From positions 1-45,479 of the forward strand of contig CANJUR010000032.1 of the NCBI GenBank assembly GCA_947477565.1: a DNA stretch of 45,479 bases. The letters are read 5' to 3'. The notes under the pieces were generated by a model. It was not told where the DNA came from and made no database searches. It saw nothing but the letters and a program-made list of their open reading frames with translations. Position numbers and translations under genes: made by a program. The first letter of the stretch is position 1. Every line of letters starts with the position of its first letter. Shown one piece after another: positions 23,224 to 32,922 of this stretch. Source of the stretch: Deltaproteobacteria bacterium (GTDB taxonomy: Bacteria > Myxococcota_A > Polyangia > Polyangiales > Ga0077539).

Positions 23224-26040
23224 ATGCCCAACACCACCGAGCATCCGTACGCGTCTTTCATCCATGGCATCGAGAAGCCGGTGCGCTACCTCGGCGGCGA
23301 GCACGGAGCCGTCGTCAAGCCGTGGACGCCCGACATCGCCCGCATCGCGCTGGCGTTTCCCGATCTTTACGACATCGGCATGAGCCACCTTGGCTTCAAG
23401 ATTCTGTACGGAATCTTCAATGGCCACCCGCGCCTCGCCGCCGAGCGTTGCTACGCGCCGTGGACCGACATGGAGGCCGCCCTGCGCGAGCACAACCTCC
23501 CGTTGGTCTCGCTCGAAACCGCCCGTCCGCTGCGGGATTTCGACGTGATCGGCTTCTCCCTGCAGTTCGAACTCACGTTCTCCAACATCCTCCTGATGCT
23601 CGACCTCGGGGGTGTCCCGCTGCGCAGCGCCGACCGCGGCGAGAGCGATCCGCTGGTGCTCGCTGGCGGCCCAACGGCGACGCACCCGGAGCCCGTCGCA
23701 CCCTTCTTCGACGCCATTGTCATCGGCGATGGCGAGGTCGTCGCGCCGCAGATCGTGCTCATGTGGAAGACCCTCCGCGACGCCGGCGTACCCCGCGCCG
23801 AGCGTCTGCGCCAACTCGCCACCATCGAGGGTGTCTACGTCCCGTCGCTCTACGACACGGAGTACGACTCGTCGTCGCAGCGCGTGGTGGTGGTCGGTGC
23901 GAAGGTGCCCGAGGCGACTTTCCCGGTGAAGCGGGCGTTCATCGATGACATCAACAAGTTTCCCTTCCCTGCCGACGGTCCGGTGGCGGCGACGGAGACG
24001 GTGTTCGACCGCATCTCCGTGGAGATCTCTCGCGGTTGCACCGAGGGCTGTCGGTTTTGTCAGGCCGGAATGATCTACCGCCCCGTGCGGGAGCGCTCGC
24101 CGGAGAGCGTGGTGGACACCATCGTGCGCGCGGTGAAGGAGGGCGGCTACGACGAGGCCTCGCTCACCTCATTGAGCACGGCGGACTATTCGTGCATCGC
24201 ACCCCTTGTAAAGAAGGTGATGGCGAAGCTGAAGGACGAGAAGGTCTCCCTCTCGGTCTCCTCGCTGCGGGCCTATGGGTTGGGCGAAGAACTGCTCGAT
24301 GAGATTCAGTCAGTGCGCGCTACCGGGCTGACGTTTGCGCCCGAGGCGGGCACGCAGCGCATGCGCGATGTGGTGAACAAAAACGTCACCGAAGAGCAGT
24401 TGATGGAGACCGCCGAGCGGGTGTTTTCTCGCGGTTGGGCGAAGATGAAGCTCTACTTCATGATCGGTCTCCCGACGGAGCAGGACGAGGACGTCGTCGG
24501 CATCGTGGAGACCGGCCGCAAGGCGCTCGCCGTGGGTCGTCGCGCGCAGAAGGGCCGCGGCCCGACGGTGACGGTGAGCGTCTCGACGCACGTCCCCAAG
24601 CCGCACACGCCGTTTCAGTGGTGCGCGATGGACGCGCTCGAGGACATCTGGCGCAAGCAGACCGTGCTGCGCGAGGCGGCCCGCAAGGCAAAAGTGGAGC
24701 TCAAGCTGCACGAGTCGCTCGGTAGCACCATCGAGGCGATTCTCGCGCGCGGCGACCGTCGGCTGGCGGACGTCATCGAGCACGCGTACCGCAACGGAGC
24801 GCGCTTCGACTCGTGGGAAGAGCGCCTCCGCTGGGACGTCTGGCAGGCCGCGCTCGCCGCGCACCACGTAGACATCCCCGCCGCGCTCGGCACCATCCCC
24901 GTCACCGGCCGCCTCCCGTGGGATCACCTCGACGTCGGCCTCGAGGACGGCTTCCTCCTGCGCGAATACCGCAAGTCGCTGGCCAATCGGCTGTCGCCGC
25001 CGTGCGGCAAGGTCGCTGGGCAGTTCATTCACCATACCAACCTGGAAGACGCCCAGGCCGATGCGCGCAAGCTGGTTTGTTATGACTGCGGCGTCGCGTG
25101 TGACCTGACCAACATGCGCCAGGAGCGCTTCGTCGCCCTTGAGCAGCTCACCGCCCGCACGCGCCCGACGCCCAGGGAGGCGACGGTGACGACCCCGGAG
25201 CAGCGCCGTCCGCGCGCGCAATTCGCGCAGGGCGAACCCAGACGGTATCGCCTCGCATACGAGCGCACCGGGCGGGCGGCTTTTGAGAGCCACCTCGATC
25301 TCGTTCGCCTGGTGCCGCGGGTGTTTCGCCGGGCCGAACTCCCGATGTTCTATTCGCAGGGGTTTCACCCGAAGCCCGAGATGATGTTCACCCCGGCGCT
25401 GGCGTTGGGCATCGCGACGCTCGACGACTACGTTGACGTGAAGCTCGCGGTGGATGTCGACCCCGAGCGCCTCCCGGAGATGCTCAACTCGGGCGCGCCG
25501 GAGGGACTGCGCTTCACCCAGGCGCTGCGGCTCGGGCCGTCCGATCCAGCGATCAGCAAGGTCATCGACGTGGCCTCGTACGTGATGGTGGTGCCCTGGA
25601 CGTGGCTCCACGCGCAGGGCCTCGCCGACGAAGACGCGGTGCGCGCGTTCATCACCGCGAAGCAGGCGGCGCCGATGTTTGTGATGCGCACCGCGGGCGG
25701 GCTCGCGAAGCGCGTAGACGTGGCGGCGTACCTGCTGGGCTGGTCCGTGGGCGACCCGGCGGCGCGGGCACGCATCGACGCGGTCGGCTACGCAGGATCG
25801 CTCTGCGCGATCGCATACGAGAGTCGGGTGACCGATGCGGGCGCGGTGCGGCCGGTGGAGGTTGCGACGGCATTGCTGGCGGAAGACGCGCCGGTGAGGT
25901 TCATTCGCGCGGCCCAGGGGCGGCGTTCGCCGGAGGGCGAGGTGTGGTCGCCGATGGTGCTCGAGCGGCTGCGCGTGGTGAGGTCCGAGCGTGCCATGAC
26001 GGCGGATGTGCCTTCTTTGACAGCCGAAGAGACCGGGTGA
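23224..26040 (+). CDS. Radical SAM protein fused to DUF2344 (TIGR03960/TIGR03936-type)
   Basis: The 938-residue cytoplasmic protein has an N-terminal B12-binding-like domain (residues ~30-230, IGMSHLGFKILYGI, VLAGGPTATHPEP, IGDGE). A radical SAM domain follows with the 4Fe-4S motif C272-x3-C276-x2-C279 (SRGCTEGCRFCQAG), then a Cys-containing linker (VCYDCGVACDL) and a C-terminal DUF2344 domain (~665-900; YRLAYERTGRAAFESHLDLV, FYSQGFHPKPEMMF). The fusion is a known but uncharacterised family; it may modify RNA or protein, as suggested by the MiaB-like arrangement. ATG 23224 begins a plausible N-terminus. The prs gene follows 68 bp downstream on the same strand. Composition is typical of the host, marking the return to backbone. 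Confidence 0.92.
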   Translation: MPNTTEHPYASFIHGIEKPVRYLGGEHGAVVKPWTPDIARIALAFPDLYDIGMSHLGFKILYGIFNGHPRLAAERCYAPWTDMEAALREHNLPLVSLETARPLRDFDVIGFSLQFELTFSNILLMLDLGGVPLRSADRGESDPLVLAGGPTATHPEPVAPFFDAIVIGDGEVVAPQIVLMWKTLRDAGVPRAERLRQLATIEGVYVPSLYDTEYDSSSQRVVVVGAKVPEATFPVKRAFIDDINKFPFPADGPVAATETVFDRISVEISRGCTEGCRFCQAGMIYRPVRERSPESVVDTIVRAVKEGGYDEASLTSLSTADYSCIAPLVKKVMAKLKDEKVSLSVSSLRAYGLGEELLDEIQSVRATGLTFAPEAGTQRMRDVVNKNVTEEQLMETAERVFSRGWAKMKLYFMIGLPTEQDEDVVGIVETGRKALAVGRRAQKGRGPTVTVSVSTHVPKPHTPFQWCAMDALEDIWRKQTVLREAARKAKVELKLHESLGSTIEAILARGDRRLADVIEHAYRNGARFDSWEERLRWDVWQAALAAHHVDIPAALGTIPVTGRLPWDHLDVGLEDGFLLREYRKSLANRLSPPCGKVAGQFIHHTNLEDAQADARKLVCYDCGVACDLTNMRQERFVALEQLTARTRPTPREATVTTPEQRRPRAQFAQGEPRRYRLAYERTGRAAFESHLDLVRLVPRVFRRAELPMFYSQGFHPKPEMMFTPALALGIATLDDYVDVKLAVDVDPERLPEMLNSGAPEGLRFTQALRLGPSDPAISKVIDVASYVMVVPWTWLHAQGLADEDAVRAFITAKQAAPMFVMRTAGGLAKRVDVAAYLLGWSVGDPAARARIDAVGYAGSLCAIAYESRVTDAGAVRPVEVATALLAEDAPVRFIRAAQGRRSPEGEVWSPMVLERLRVVRSERAMTADVPSLTAEETG

Positions 26041-26108
26041 TAGACGGCGCCCGCTTTCCGGACTGATTCACCCTCCTCCACCGATACGCACGCAAAAGGT
26101 CTACGCCC

Positions 26109-27050
<942 letters not shown>

Positions 27051-27058
27051 TCGGCGCG

Positions 27059-27385
27059 ATGCCGTCCACGGATGACACGGCGCTCCCGGGGGAGGTTCGG
27101 GAGCGCATTGCCCAATACGAGAAGCGCGCCGTCCGGGTGGAGAGCACCCTGGCGGACTACCGCCGTCGTATGCCGCTCTACCGCCGCTGCTTCGCGGGCC
27201 TGGTGTTGGCTGGCCTCGCGTGCTTCGGCATCGGATGGCTCTCGGGTCTATGGGGCACGGTAAGTTCGATCGTCATCAGCGGCGGCGGCTATGCGATGTT
27301 GCTCACTCGTCTATGGGAACTCCAGGCAGACGTCACTTCCACCCGCGACGAGATCGCGATTCTCCGCCACCGCAAGATGGCCTGA
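27059..27385 (+). CDS. Small membrane protein with two transmembrane helices
   Basis: The 108-residue protein has an N-terminal helical segment with charged heptads (VRERIAQYEKRAVRVESTLA), two hydrophobic helices (LVLAGLACFGIGWLSGL and TVSSIVISGGGYAML) and a short C-terminal coiled segment. This suggests an inner-membrane protein with both ends cytoplasmic. No family is recognised. It starts 8 bp after prs, so it is likely in the same operon. Confidence 0.65.
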   Translation: MPSTDDTALPGEVRERIAQYEKRAVRVESTLADYRRRMPLYRRCFAGLVLAGLACFGIGWLSGLWGTVSSIVISGGGYAMLLTRLWELQADVTSTRDEIAILRHRKMA

Positions 27386-27459
27386 CGCCGTCCGGTCCGA
27401 CGCAGCAATCCTGGGCTTGTGACGCCATCTACTGCCGTGATAGATGCCGCGCCCTGTCG

Positions 27460-27798
27460 ATGCGTCACACCATGAACCTCTCGCCTTTCGTGACCCTCAC
27501 GGTGATCCTCCGGGCGCCCGTCACCGAGCCTGGTCGCAGCCGTCGCTGGAGCGCTCACTGCCTCGATCTCAACCTGGGCGTCTCCGCCGGCACAGCCTCT
27601 GCGGTGCGCATGCGCCTCGCGTCTTCCGTTGCCGCGCACGTCTCCCTCGGGCTCATGCTGACATCCTCTCGCGCGGTGGACTCCGCGCTGTGGGACGAAG
27701 CCGGCGCCGCTCCGCTCGTGACCCACCAGGTTGTGGAGACCGACGTGGGTGCGGTTGCGATCCGATACGTTCAGCCCGGCGTCGCTCTCCCCAACTGA
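27460..27798 (+). CDS. Hypothetical protein, faint HicB-like pattern
   Basis: The 112-residue frame from ATG 27460 (or ATG 27472) ends in TGA 27796-27798. The segment VTLTVILRAP, RWSAHCLDLNLGVSAGTA, then AVRMRLASSVAAHVSLGL recalls the strand-strand-helix layout of HicB-type proteins (xxAxCLDL-x-T/S-x-G-T), but the match is weak and no toxin partner is next to it. GC-rich third positions support coding. Function unknown. Confidence 0.5.
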   Translation: MRHTMNLSPFVTLTVILRAPVTEPGRSRRWSAHCLDLNLGVSAGTASAVRMRLASSVAAHVSLGLMLTSSRAVDSALWDEAGAAPLVTHQVVETDVGAVAIRYVQPGVALPN

Positions 27799-27809
27799 CC
27801 CTCTGCCCA

Positions 27810-27835
27810 CCTCGGCGTCGGGGTCTGTGCCGAGG
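27810..27835 (+). terminator. Possible hairpin terminator (no U tract)
   Basis: CCTCGGC (27810-27816) and GCCGAGG (27829-27835) form a 7-bp GC stem 11 bases past the stop at 27798. No T run follows, so it may only stabilise the 3' end. Confidence 0.35.
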
Positions 27836-27894
27836 CCTGTGGATTGCAGCCGCCCCGTGCGAGACTCCGGTTCTCAGACGAAGGCGGTGTGTCG

Positions 27895-28419
27895 ATGCGA
27901 TGTGCAATCTCGCTGTGTTTTGGTGTGTTTCTGGGGTGCGCGAGCACGATTGAAGGCACCGGCGGTCTCGACGGCGGCGCCGGTTTTCGCGGCGACGCGG
28001 CCCCTCGCGACGCTGTCGCCGACGCGCGCGATGTCCCCTATTTCGACATCAATGCCTATGACGTCTTCCGCGAGGACGCGTGTCCCGGCGTTCGTCCCCC
28101 GGCGCAGCGGGCGTACGAGTGCGACCCGCTCGCCAGTGGCGGATGCCCCACGGGGGAGGGCTGCTATGCCTTCATTGAATATCCATCGGTGCGATGCGGC
28201 AGCGAGACGTACCGCGCGCGCTGTTTTGGAGTCGGAACTACATTGCCGGGAATGTTCTGTCGTGCCGGCACCGAGTGCGTGGCGGGCGCGGCGTGCTTCG
28301 TCACCGGCGCGATGAACCGCTGCCTCCGACTATGCCGCCTTGACGGCACCGACCCCCGGTGCGAGCGCGGCACGGTGTGTGAGCCTACGGACCTCCCGGA
28401 CTTCGGTGCCTGCCAGTGA
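27895..28419 (+). CDS. Cys-rich lipoprotein
   Basis: The 174-residue product has a short lipoprotein signal (MRCAISLCFGVFLGCAS), an Asp/Ala-rich linker and a globular part with about twelve Cys (CDPLASGGCPTGEGCYAF, CRAGTECVAGAACF, CLRLCRLDGTDPRCERGTVC). ATG 27895 has AAGGCGG 8-14 bases upstream; a start at 27844 would put extra residues before the signal. The end overlaps the next gene by 4 bases (GTGA), so the two are translationally coupled and probably act together at the cell surface. Function unknown. Confidence 0.8.
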   Translation: MRCAISLCFGVFLGCASTIEGTGGLDGGAGFRGDAAPRDAVADARDVPYFDINAYDVFREDACPGVRPPAQRAYECDPLASGGCPTGEGCYAFIEYPSVRCGSETYRARCFGVGTTLPGMFCRAGTECVAGAACFVTGAMNRCLRLCRLDGTDPRCERGTVCEPTDLPDFGACQ

Positions 28420-29984
28420 CCACCCGGTGGCGTCTCGGCTTGCTCCCCTGGTTTCTACTGGCTTGCGGTGCTCGCACGGGCCTCAACGTCCGCGACGCGG
28501 AGCCACCCCCGCCGCAGTGCGCCACGGACAGCGAGTGCGACAACGGCATGTTCTGCGACGGCCTCGAGACGTGTAGGGAGGAGCAGTGCATCCCCGGCGC
28601 GCCGCTCATCTGCATGGGCAGCACGGCGTGCACGGTGGTGGCCTGCGACGAGACCGCGCGGATGTGCCGCAGCACGCCAGTGACGGCCGATCGGGATGGG
28701 GACGGCTTCCGCGCACCGAGGGCCGGAACGAGCCCCGGTGGGCTTGATCGCTGCGGCGAGGACTGCGACGACACGGATCCGGCGGTGCGTCCCGGGGCGA
28801 TCGAGCGCTGCAATGGTGTGGACGATGACTGCAATGGAGTCATTGACGACAACGCCACGCTGACGCCGACCGGAAACGTGGTGCGGGTGAGCGAGGCCGC
28901 CGTGGCCCCGAGCGGACCGGGCGGTGTCCAATGGACAGGATCACGGTATGGAGTGAGCTATTGGGGATACGACGCGGGTCGGGCGCACGTGTACTTTCGA
29001 CAGATCGATCGGGACGGCACTCCGACGATGCTGCAGCAGCAAGTGACCACTACGCCGAATGATGCCTTCGGCGCGGCGCTCGCCTGGAATGGGCGGGTTC
29101 TCGGTGCGGTGTGGCAAGACCGCCGCGATCCATCGGGCGGGTACGAAATCTATTTCAACAGACTGACCCCGGACGGCGAGCGGCTTGGCCCGGACCAGCG
29201 CATCACGTTTGCGCGTGGGTTCTCCGTCAACGCGACCATCGCCTGGACCGGCGAGGAGTTTCTCCTGGTGTGGCAGGACGAAAGGGACACTGTTGGCGAA
29301 GGGGGCTACGAACTCTACGCGCAGCGCATCGATGGAGAGGGGCGATTGATTCTCCCCAACCAGCGATTGACCCGCGACGCGTCCAACAGCGAGTCGCCCT
29401 CGTTGGCGGTCTCCGACACGGGTGTTGCCCTCGCATGGACCGACGGACGCAGCGGACAGCGCGCGGTGTGGTTTGCGACGTTTACCCGCGGTCTTACGCG
29501 GGTGATCGCCGATCAGCAGGTCTCGCCCGTCGGTCAGAGCGCGGTGGGGGCGCAGGTCGTCTGGAACCGCGATCGCTGGGTGCTCGCCTGGTACGACGAC
29601 GACGGCGCTTCCCCAGACCACGAGGTCTGGGGCGCCACCCGCGATGCCTCGGGCAATCCGCAGGTGGCCTCGCGGCGTCTCACTGCGGACCCCGGCTTCA
29701 GTCGATATCCCAGCTTGTTGCCATTGGGCGATCGTGTGCTTGTGGCCTGGGCCGACGACCGCGACGGCGAGCAATATTCACTCTGGGCCCGGGTCTTCCA
29801 CGCCGATCTCACTCCGCTCGGCGCGGAGTCGCGGGTGACGCGCACTGCGATGGGACCCACTGCGAGTGTGTATCCGTCGCTCGCTCGCGGGCCGCAGGGC
29901 GACGTCGGGGTGCTCTTCCGCGATCAGCGCGAGGGGCGCATCCAGGCCTGGTTTACGCGGCTACAGTGCGCCATTCCCAGGTAG
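28416..29984 (+). CDS. MopE-like putative metal-binding lipoprotein with repeat domain
   Basis: The 522-residue product starts with GTG overlapping the previous TGA. The lipoprotein signal (LLPWFLLACGARTG) is followed by a Cys-rich module and the PF11617-type metal-binding motif: DRDGDGFRAP, CGEDCDDTDPAVRPGA, ERCNGVDDDCNG. The remaining ~370 residues hold about six repeats with W(Q/A)DxRD / YEIYFNRL-like motifs (VLGAVWQDRRDPSGG, FLLVWQDERDTVGEGG, VALAWTDGRSG, VLVAWADDRDG), typical of a beta-propeller. MopE-like proteins bind Ca or Cu outside the cell; the role of this one is unknown. Confidence 0.85.
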   Translation: MTTRWRLGLLPWFLLACGARTGLNVRDAEPPPPQCATDSECDNGMFCDGLETCREEQCIPGAPLICMGSTACTVVACDETARMCRSTPVTADRDGDGFRAPRAGTSPGGLDRCGEDCDDTDPAVRPGAIERCNGVDDDCNGVIDDNATLTPTGNVVRVSEAAVAPSGPGGVQWTGSRYGVSYWGYDAGRAHVYFRQIDRDGTPTMLQQQVTTTPNDAFGAALAWNGRVLGAVWQDRRDPSGGYEIYFNRLTPDGERLGPDQRITFARGFSVNATIAWTGEEFLLVWQDERDTVGEGGYELYAQRIDGEGRLILPNQRLTRDASNSESPSLAVSDTGVALAWTDGRSGQRAVWFATFTRGLTRVIADQQVSPVGQSAVGAQVVWNRDRWVLAWYDDDGASPDHEVWGATRDASGNPQVASRRLTADPGFSRYPSLLPLGDRVLVAWADDRDGEQYSLWARVFHADLTPLGAESRVTRTAMGPTASVYPSLARGPQGDVGVLFRDQREGRIQAWFTRLQCAIPR

Positions 29985-29987
29985 TGA

Positions 29988-31322
29988 TCAGTCCGCGAGG
30001 CCCGCGTCGCGGATGTCCACTGCCGGGCCGTTGCAGCCGCTTCCGTCGAGGCCGGGAATCACGATGACGATGTCTTGTGAGCCCAGGTTGGCCCGCCCGT
30101 CGCCGAAGAACTGCACTCGCGCTGGGAATCGCTGCGCCGTCGCCATTCGTGGAAGGCGGGTTTGCAGGTCGAGTGCAAAAGTGAGTCGCGTTCCGGGGAC
30201 GACGCCATAGAAGGTCGTGGCGTCGAGGCGCTGGATGTTGCTCATCGGGGACGCCGCTCCGGGCCGTACTGCCAGCACAAACTGCGATGCTGGCCGGGTC
30301 GCGTCGAGGTCGATGATGCGCGCCGAGGCGTTGAATCGCACTTGTTGGGTGAAGGTCTCCACGGCGGTCACGACGCGGGTGTCGAGGTCACGTCCGTCTG
30401 CGCCGATGTCGAACACCAGCGGGGCGCCGGTGGAGGTCACCGAGCCCGTGTCGATGGCGATTCGGCGCATGTCGTCGCGACCGGAGAACGGCGCCACTCC
30501 AGAGCTGATGCCGATGACCCGCGCGTTGAGTGTGCGCAGCGCAGTGATGGCATCTTCGTAGGAGTGCGGGCCGCGCGTGGCGGAGCACGCCGGGCGGCTC
30601 GCCGGGCAGCTCGCGGGCGACGTGAACGAACTGTTGTTGTACCCATTGAGATTGAGCGGACCATTGTGCGAAGGCGCATCGGCCACCAACACGATGATGG
30701 GCTGCGCGTTGGGGCGCAGGCAGCCGTACCCGAGGCGGCCCGGCACCGGGCACGCGGCGCGGGCGGTGATCCAGGGGAAGTACCCTTCGCCCGTGGCCAC
30801 CTGGAAGAGGGCTTCGACCATCGCCTCGGGGTTGTCGCCGCCGCCGCCGGTGGCGATGCTATCGACGGCGCCCTGCACGTTGGCGATGCCGCGCTCGACC
30901 GGCGAGACCAGCGTGAAGGGGATGTCCGTCGGGTCGCCGTAATCGACGCCGTTGGGCGCGCGCAATGGAAAGTCTGCGTAGGTCGCCACGCCAAACTGAA
31001 CGTCGCCGATGGCGCGTGCAATCGCCGGGACGATGGTGCTCTGGAGGTTGGTTTTGATGTTGTCGATCTCGCCGTCCATCGAGCCGGTGTGGTCGATGAG
31101 GAAGAAGACGTCCGCGACGCTCACCTGCGGGCGCGTCTCGAGGTTGACAGTGATGACCCCGGCGTCGTCGGCCAGTTCGATGCAGGTCTCCGGCGGGCGC
31201 GTCGAGGGGGCGTCTACCGGGGGGGAGTCGGTGAGCACATCGGGTGTCCGTAGACCGGTGCGGGCCCCGCACCCAACTAGCGTCGCAATGAGGAGCGGAG
31301 CGACGGAGATCAGACGACTCAT
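29988..31322 (-). CDS. von Willebrand factor A domain lipoprotein
   Basis: The 444-residue product has a lipoprotein signal (LLIATLVGCGARTG, similar in sequence to the MopE-like neighbour) and a short linker. A vWA domain begins VSVADVFFLIDHTGSMDGEI, with a MIDAS variant D-x-T-x-S, followed by VQFGVATYADFP and IIVLVADAPSHNG. The domain normally binds a metal ion and a protein ligand. A C-terminal beta-rich domain follows (FNASARIIDLDATRPASQF). ATG 31320-31322 starts the signal peptide; the open frame upstream to 31430 has no protein character. It converges on the MopE-like gene with a 3-bp gap. Confidence 0.85.
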   Translation of the reverse strand: MSRLISVAPLLIATLVGCGARTGLRTPDVLTDSPPVDAPSTRPPETCIELADDAGVITVNLETRPQVSVADVFFLIDHTGSMDGEIDNIKTNLQSTIVPAIARAIGDVQFGVATYADFPLRAPNGVDYGDPTDIPFTLVSPVERGIANVQGAVDSIATGGGGDNPEAMVEALFQVATGEGYFPWITARAACPVPGRLGYGCLRPNAQPIIVLVADAPSHNGPLNLNGYNNSSFTSPASCPASRPACSATRGPHSYEDAITALRTLNARVIGISSGVAPFSGRDDMRRIAIDTGSVTSTGAPLVFDIGADGRDLDTRVVTAVETFTQQVRFNASARIIDLDATRPASQFVLAVRPGAASPMSNIQRLDATTFYGVVPGTRLTFALDLQTRLPRMATAQRFPARVQFFGDGRANLGSQDIVIVIPGLDGSGCNGPAVDIRDAGLAD

Positions 31323-31455
31323 GCAAACAGTGTAGGGAGCGCTCTGAGAGGCGTCCACCCGTGGATCGCAAGCCCGATGACGTTGGCGGTGCGCGCGAGT
31401 CGAAGGGATTTTACTTCGCGGCAGAGCCATGCAGGCAGAGAGCCATTGGATATGA

Positions 31456-31853
31456 ACGATCGACGATGGATGCGTGCCGGGTTGGCGATCGCGGCGCCTG
31501 GAGCACCGCTGGCGTCAGACCTTCGAGCGCACTCGCGCGCGCACGGAAGTGCGGGTCAACCTGACGCCGCCGGGCTGGCGATTGATGCCCTTCCTCCACG
31601 GGGGGAGTTGCTCTTCGGTCTCACGGACACGTGCGGGGACAACCTCGTGACCGTCCCGCCCACGCCGAGGCTCAACCAGGTGCGCGGCTTCGCGGGCGTC
31701 GGACTGCAGGTGGCGTCCAATGTTCGCCTCGACGTCGGGTTCTTGATGCGCTCGCGCCCGGTGCCGGCGGTGGTCCCCAGGACCTTCGATCACGCCCTGG
31801 ACGAGGGCCTCTGGCTGCAGCTCTTTGTTGATGTCCCCGGGGCGGGGCGCTGA
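31456..31853 (+). pseudogene. DUF2490-type outer-membrane protein, truncated and frameshifted
   Basis: The first part (frame from 31456) reads RLEHRWRQTFERTRARTEVR and VNLTPPGWRLMPFLHG. At the run of six G (31600-31605) the protein continues in another frame: GELLFGLTDTCGDN, NQVRGFAGVGLQVASNVRLD and VGFLMRSRP, ending TGA 31851-31853. The joined pattern (RxExR..., RxRxRVxL, P-x-x-ELxFG, QxRxxxGxGxxxxxNxxxxxGFL) is that of DUF2490 beta-barrel proteins. The N-terminal half and signal peptide are absent. Loss by decay is likely; a sequencing error at the G run could account for the shift but not for the missing start. Confidence 0.55.
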
Positions 31854-31857
31854 ACCG

Positions 31858-32922
31858 TCACTCGTCCGACGGGGTGCGGGCCCGCTGCTCGCGTCCGCGC
31901 ACCCGAGCCGCGTCGCGGGCGGCCTCCCAACGAGCGCGGTCGTCGGCGAGCGCGTCGAGGTAGTCGATCGCGACCACCGGCGGCGGATCACCCGCAGGCG
32001 GCGTGTCTTGCAAGGCGTCTGCGAGGTGGGTGAGTTCGTCGGCGGTGAGGTCGACGGGCGGCGGGCTGTCCGCGAGCGCCTTCGCGATGCGGTGCACCAC
32101 GTCCGGGGCGAGGTCACCGCGGCGCACGAGGGCGTGGAGGCTCTCGGCGATCTCGGTCACCGAGAGTTTGGTCTCGGTGTGTACCGCGGCGGCGATGGGG
32201 GCGAGGGCGTCGGTGCCGAGCAGCCCGTCGGAGACCAGCACTGCGGCGGCCTGGAGGTAGTTGGACACCGGCACCACGCGCGGGCCGTAGATGCGGAAAA
32301 ACCCTGGGTCGCTGCGGCGTTCGAGGTGGATGAAGATGCGCCGGACGACGTCGCCGCGGGCCGTGCGGTGCACCAGGCGGATGGTCTCCGACACCACGTC
32401 GGCATACGTACTGGACTGCTCGAGGACGGCCGTGAGCTGTCGGTCTGAGACCTTGCCTGCGAGCACGTCTGCGTAGAGCGAATAGACGAGCGCGTCTGCC
32501 TCGGCGTCGTCGCCGAAGAGGGTCTCCGGGACGTCCTGCGGTACGCGGGTGCGGGCGTCGAGGAGGGCCGGGAGCTTGTACCCGACCTGGTCACGCAGGG
32601 CGCGAAAGCGCAGGCGGAGGATGTTGCGCACCGAGGGCTTGAGGGTGAACTCATCCCACGCGATGCCGTCGAGGCGGAGCTTCGACTCCAGGGCGCCGCG
32701 CATTTGCTCCGGGCTGCCGGAGAGAATCGTGACGCGGCTTGGTTGGTGCTCCCGCAGGGCGCGGATGAGTCGGGCGGCGCCAGGCATCGCGCGCTTGGTC
32801 TCCGGCGTCTCGACGGCGGTCTTCAGGAGGTCGAGCCAGTGGTCGAACTCCGTGTGGAGATAGGTCTTGTCGAGGTCCCAGCGGAAGATGTGCTGGGGGG
32901 CGGACGAGGGCTCACGACTCAC
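31858..32922 (-). CDS. HAD-like phosphatase domain protein
   Basis: The 354-residue cytoplasmic protein has HAD motif I FRWDLDKTYL (DxDxT) near the N-terminus, motif II-like ILSGSPEQM, a Lys in TLKPSVRNILRLRFRALRDQ as motif III, and LFGDDAEADALVYSLYADVL as motif IV. This order resembles App1/DUF2183-type phosphatidate phosphatases, but the family link is not certain. A C-terminal helical region (~190-354) has no recognised domain. The GTG start (32920-32922) overlaps the TGA of the MYXO-CTERM gene (GTGA), so translation is coupled. Substrate unknown. Confidence 0.78.
   Translation of the reverse strand: MSREPSSAPQHIFRWDLDKTYLHTEFDHWLDLLKTAVETPETKRAMPGAARLIRALREHQPSRVTILSGSPEQMRGALESKLRLDGIAWDEFTLKPSVRNILRLRFRALRDQVGYKLPALLDARTRVPQDVPETLFGDDAEADALVYSLYADVLAGKVSDRQLTAVLEQSSTYADVVSETIRLVHRTARGDVVRRIFIHLERRSDPGFFRIYGPRVVPVSNYLQAAAVLVSDGLLGTDALAPIAAAVHTETKLSVTEIAESLHALVRRGDLAPDVVHRIAKALADSPPPVDLTADELTHLADALQDTPPAGDPPPVVAIDYLDALADDRARWEAARDAARVRGREQRARTPSDE

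Noticed and set aside
27460..27798. HicAB toxin-antitoxin system
   Set aside because: Only a faint HicB-like pattern; no HicA-type double-stranded RNA-binding toxin ORF on either side.
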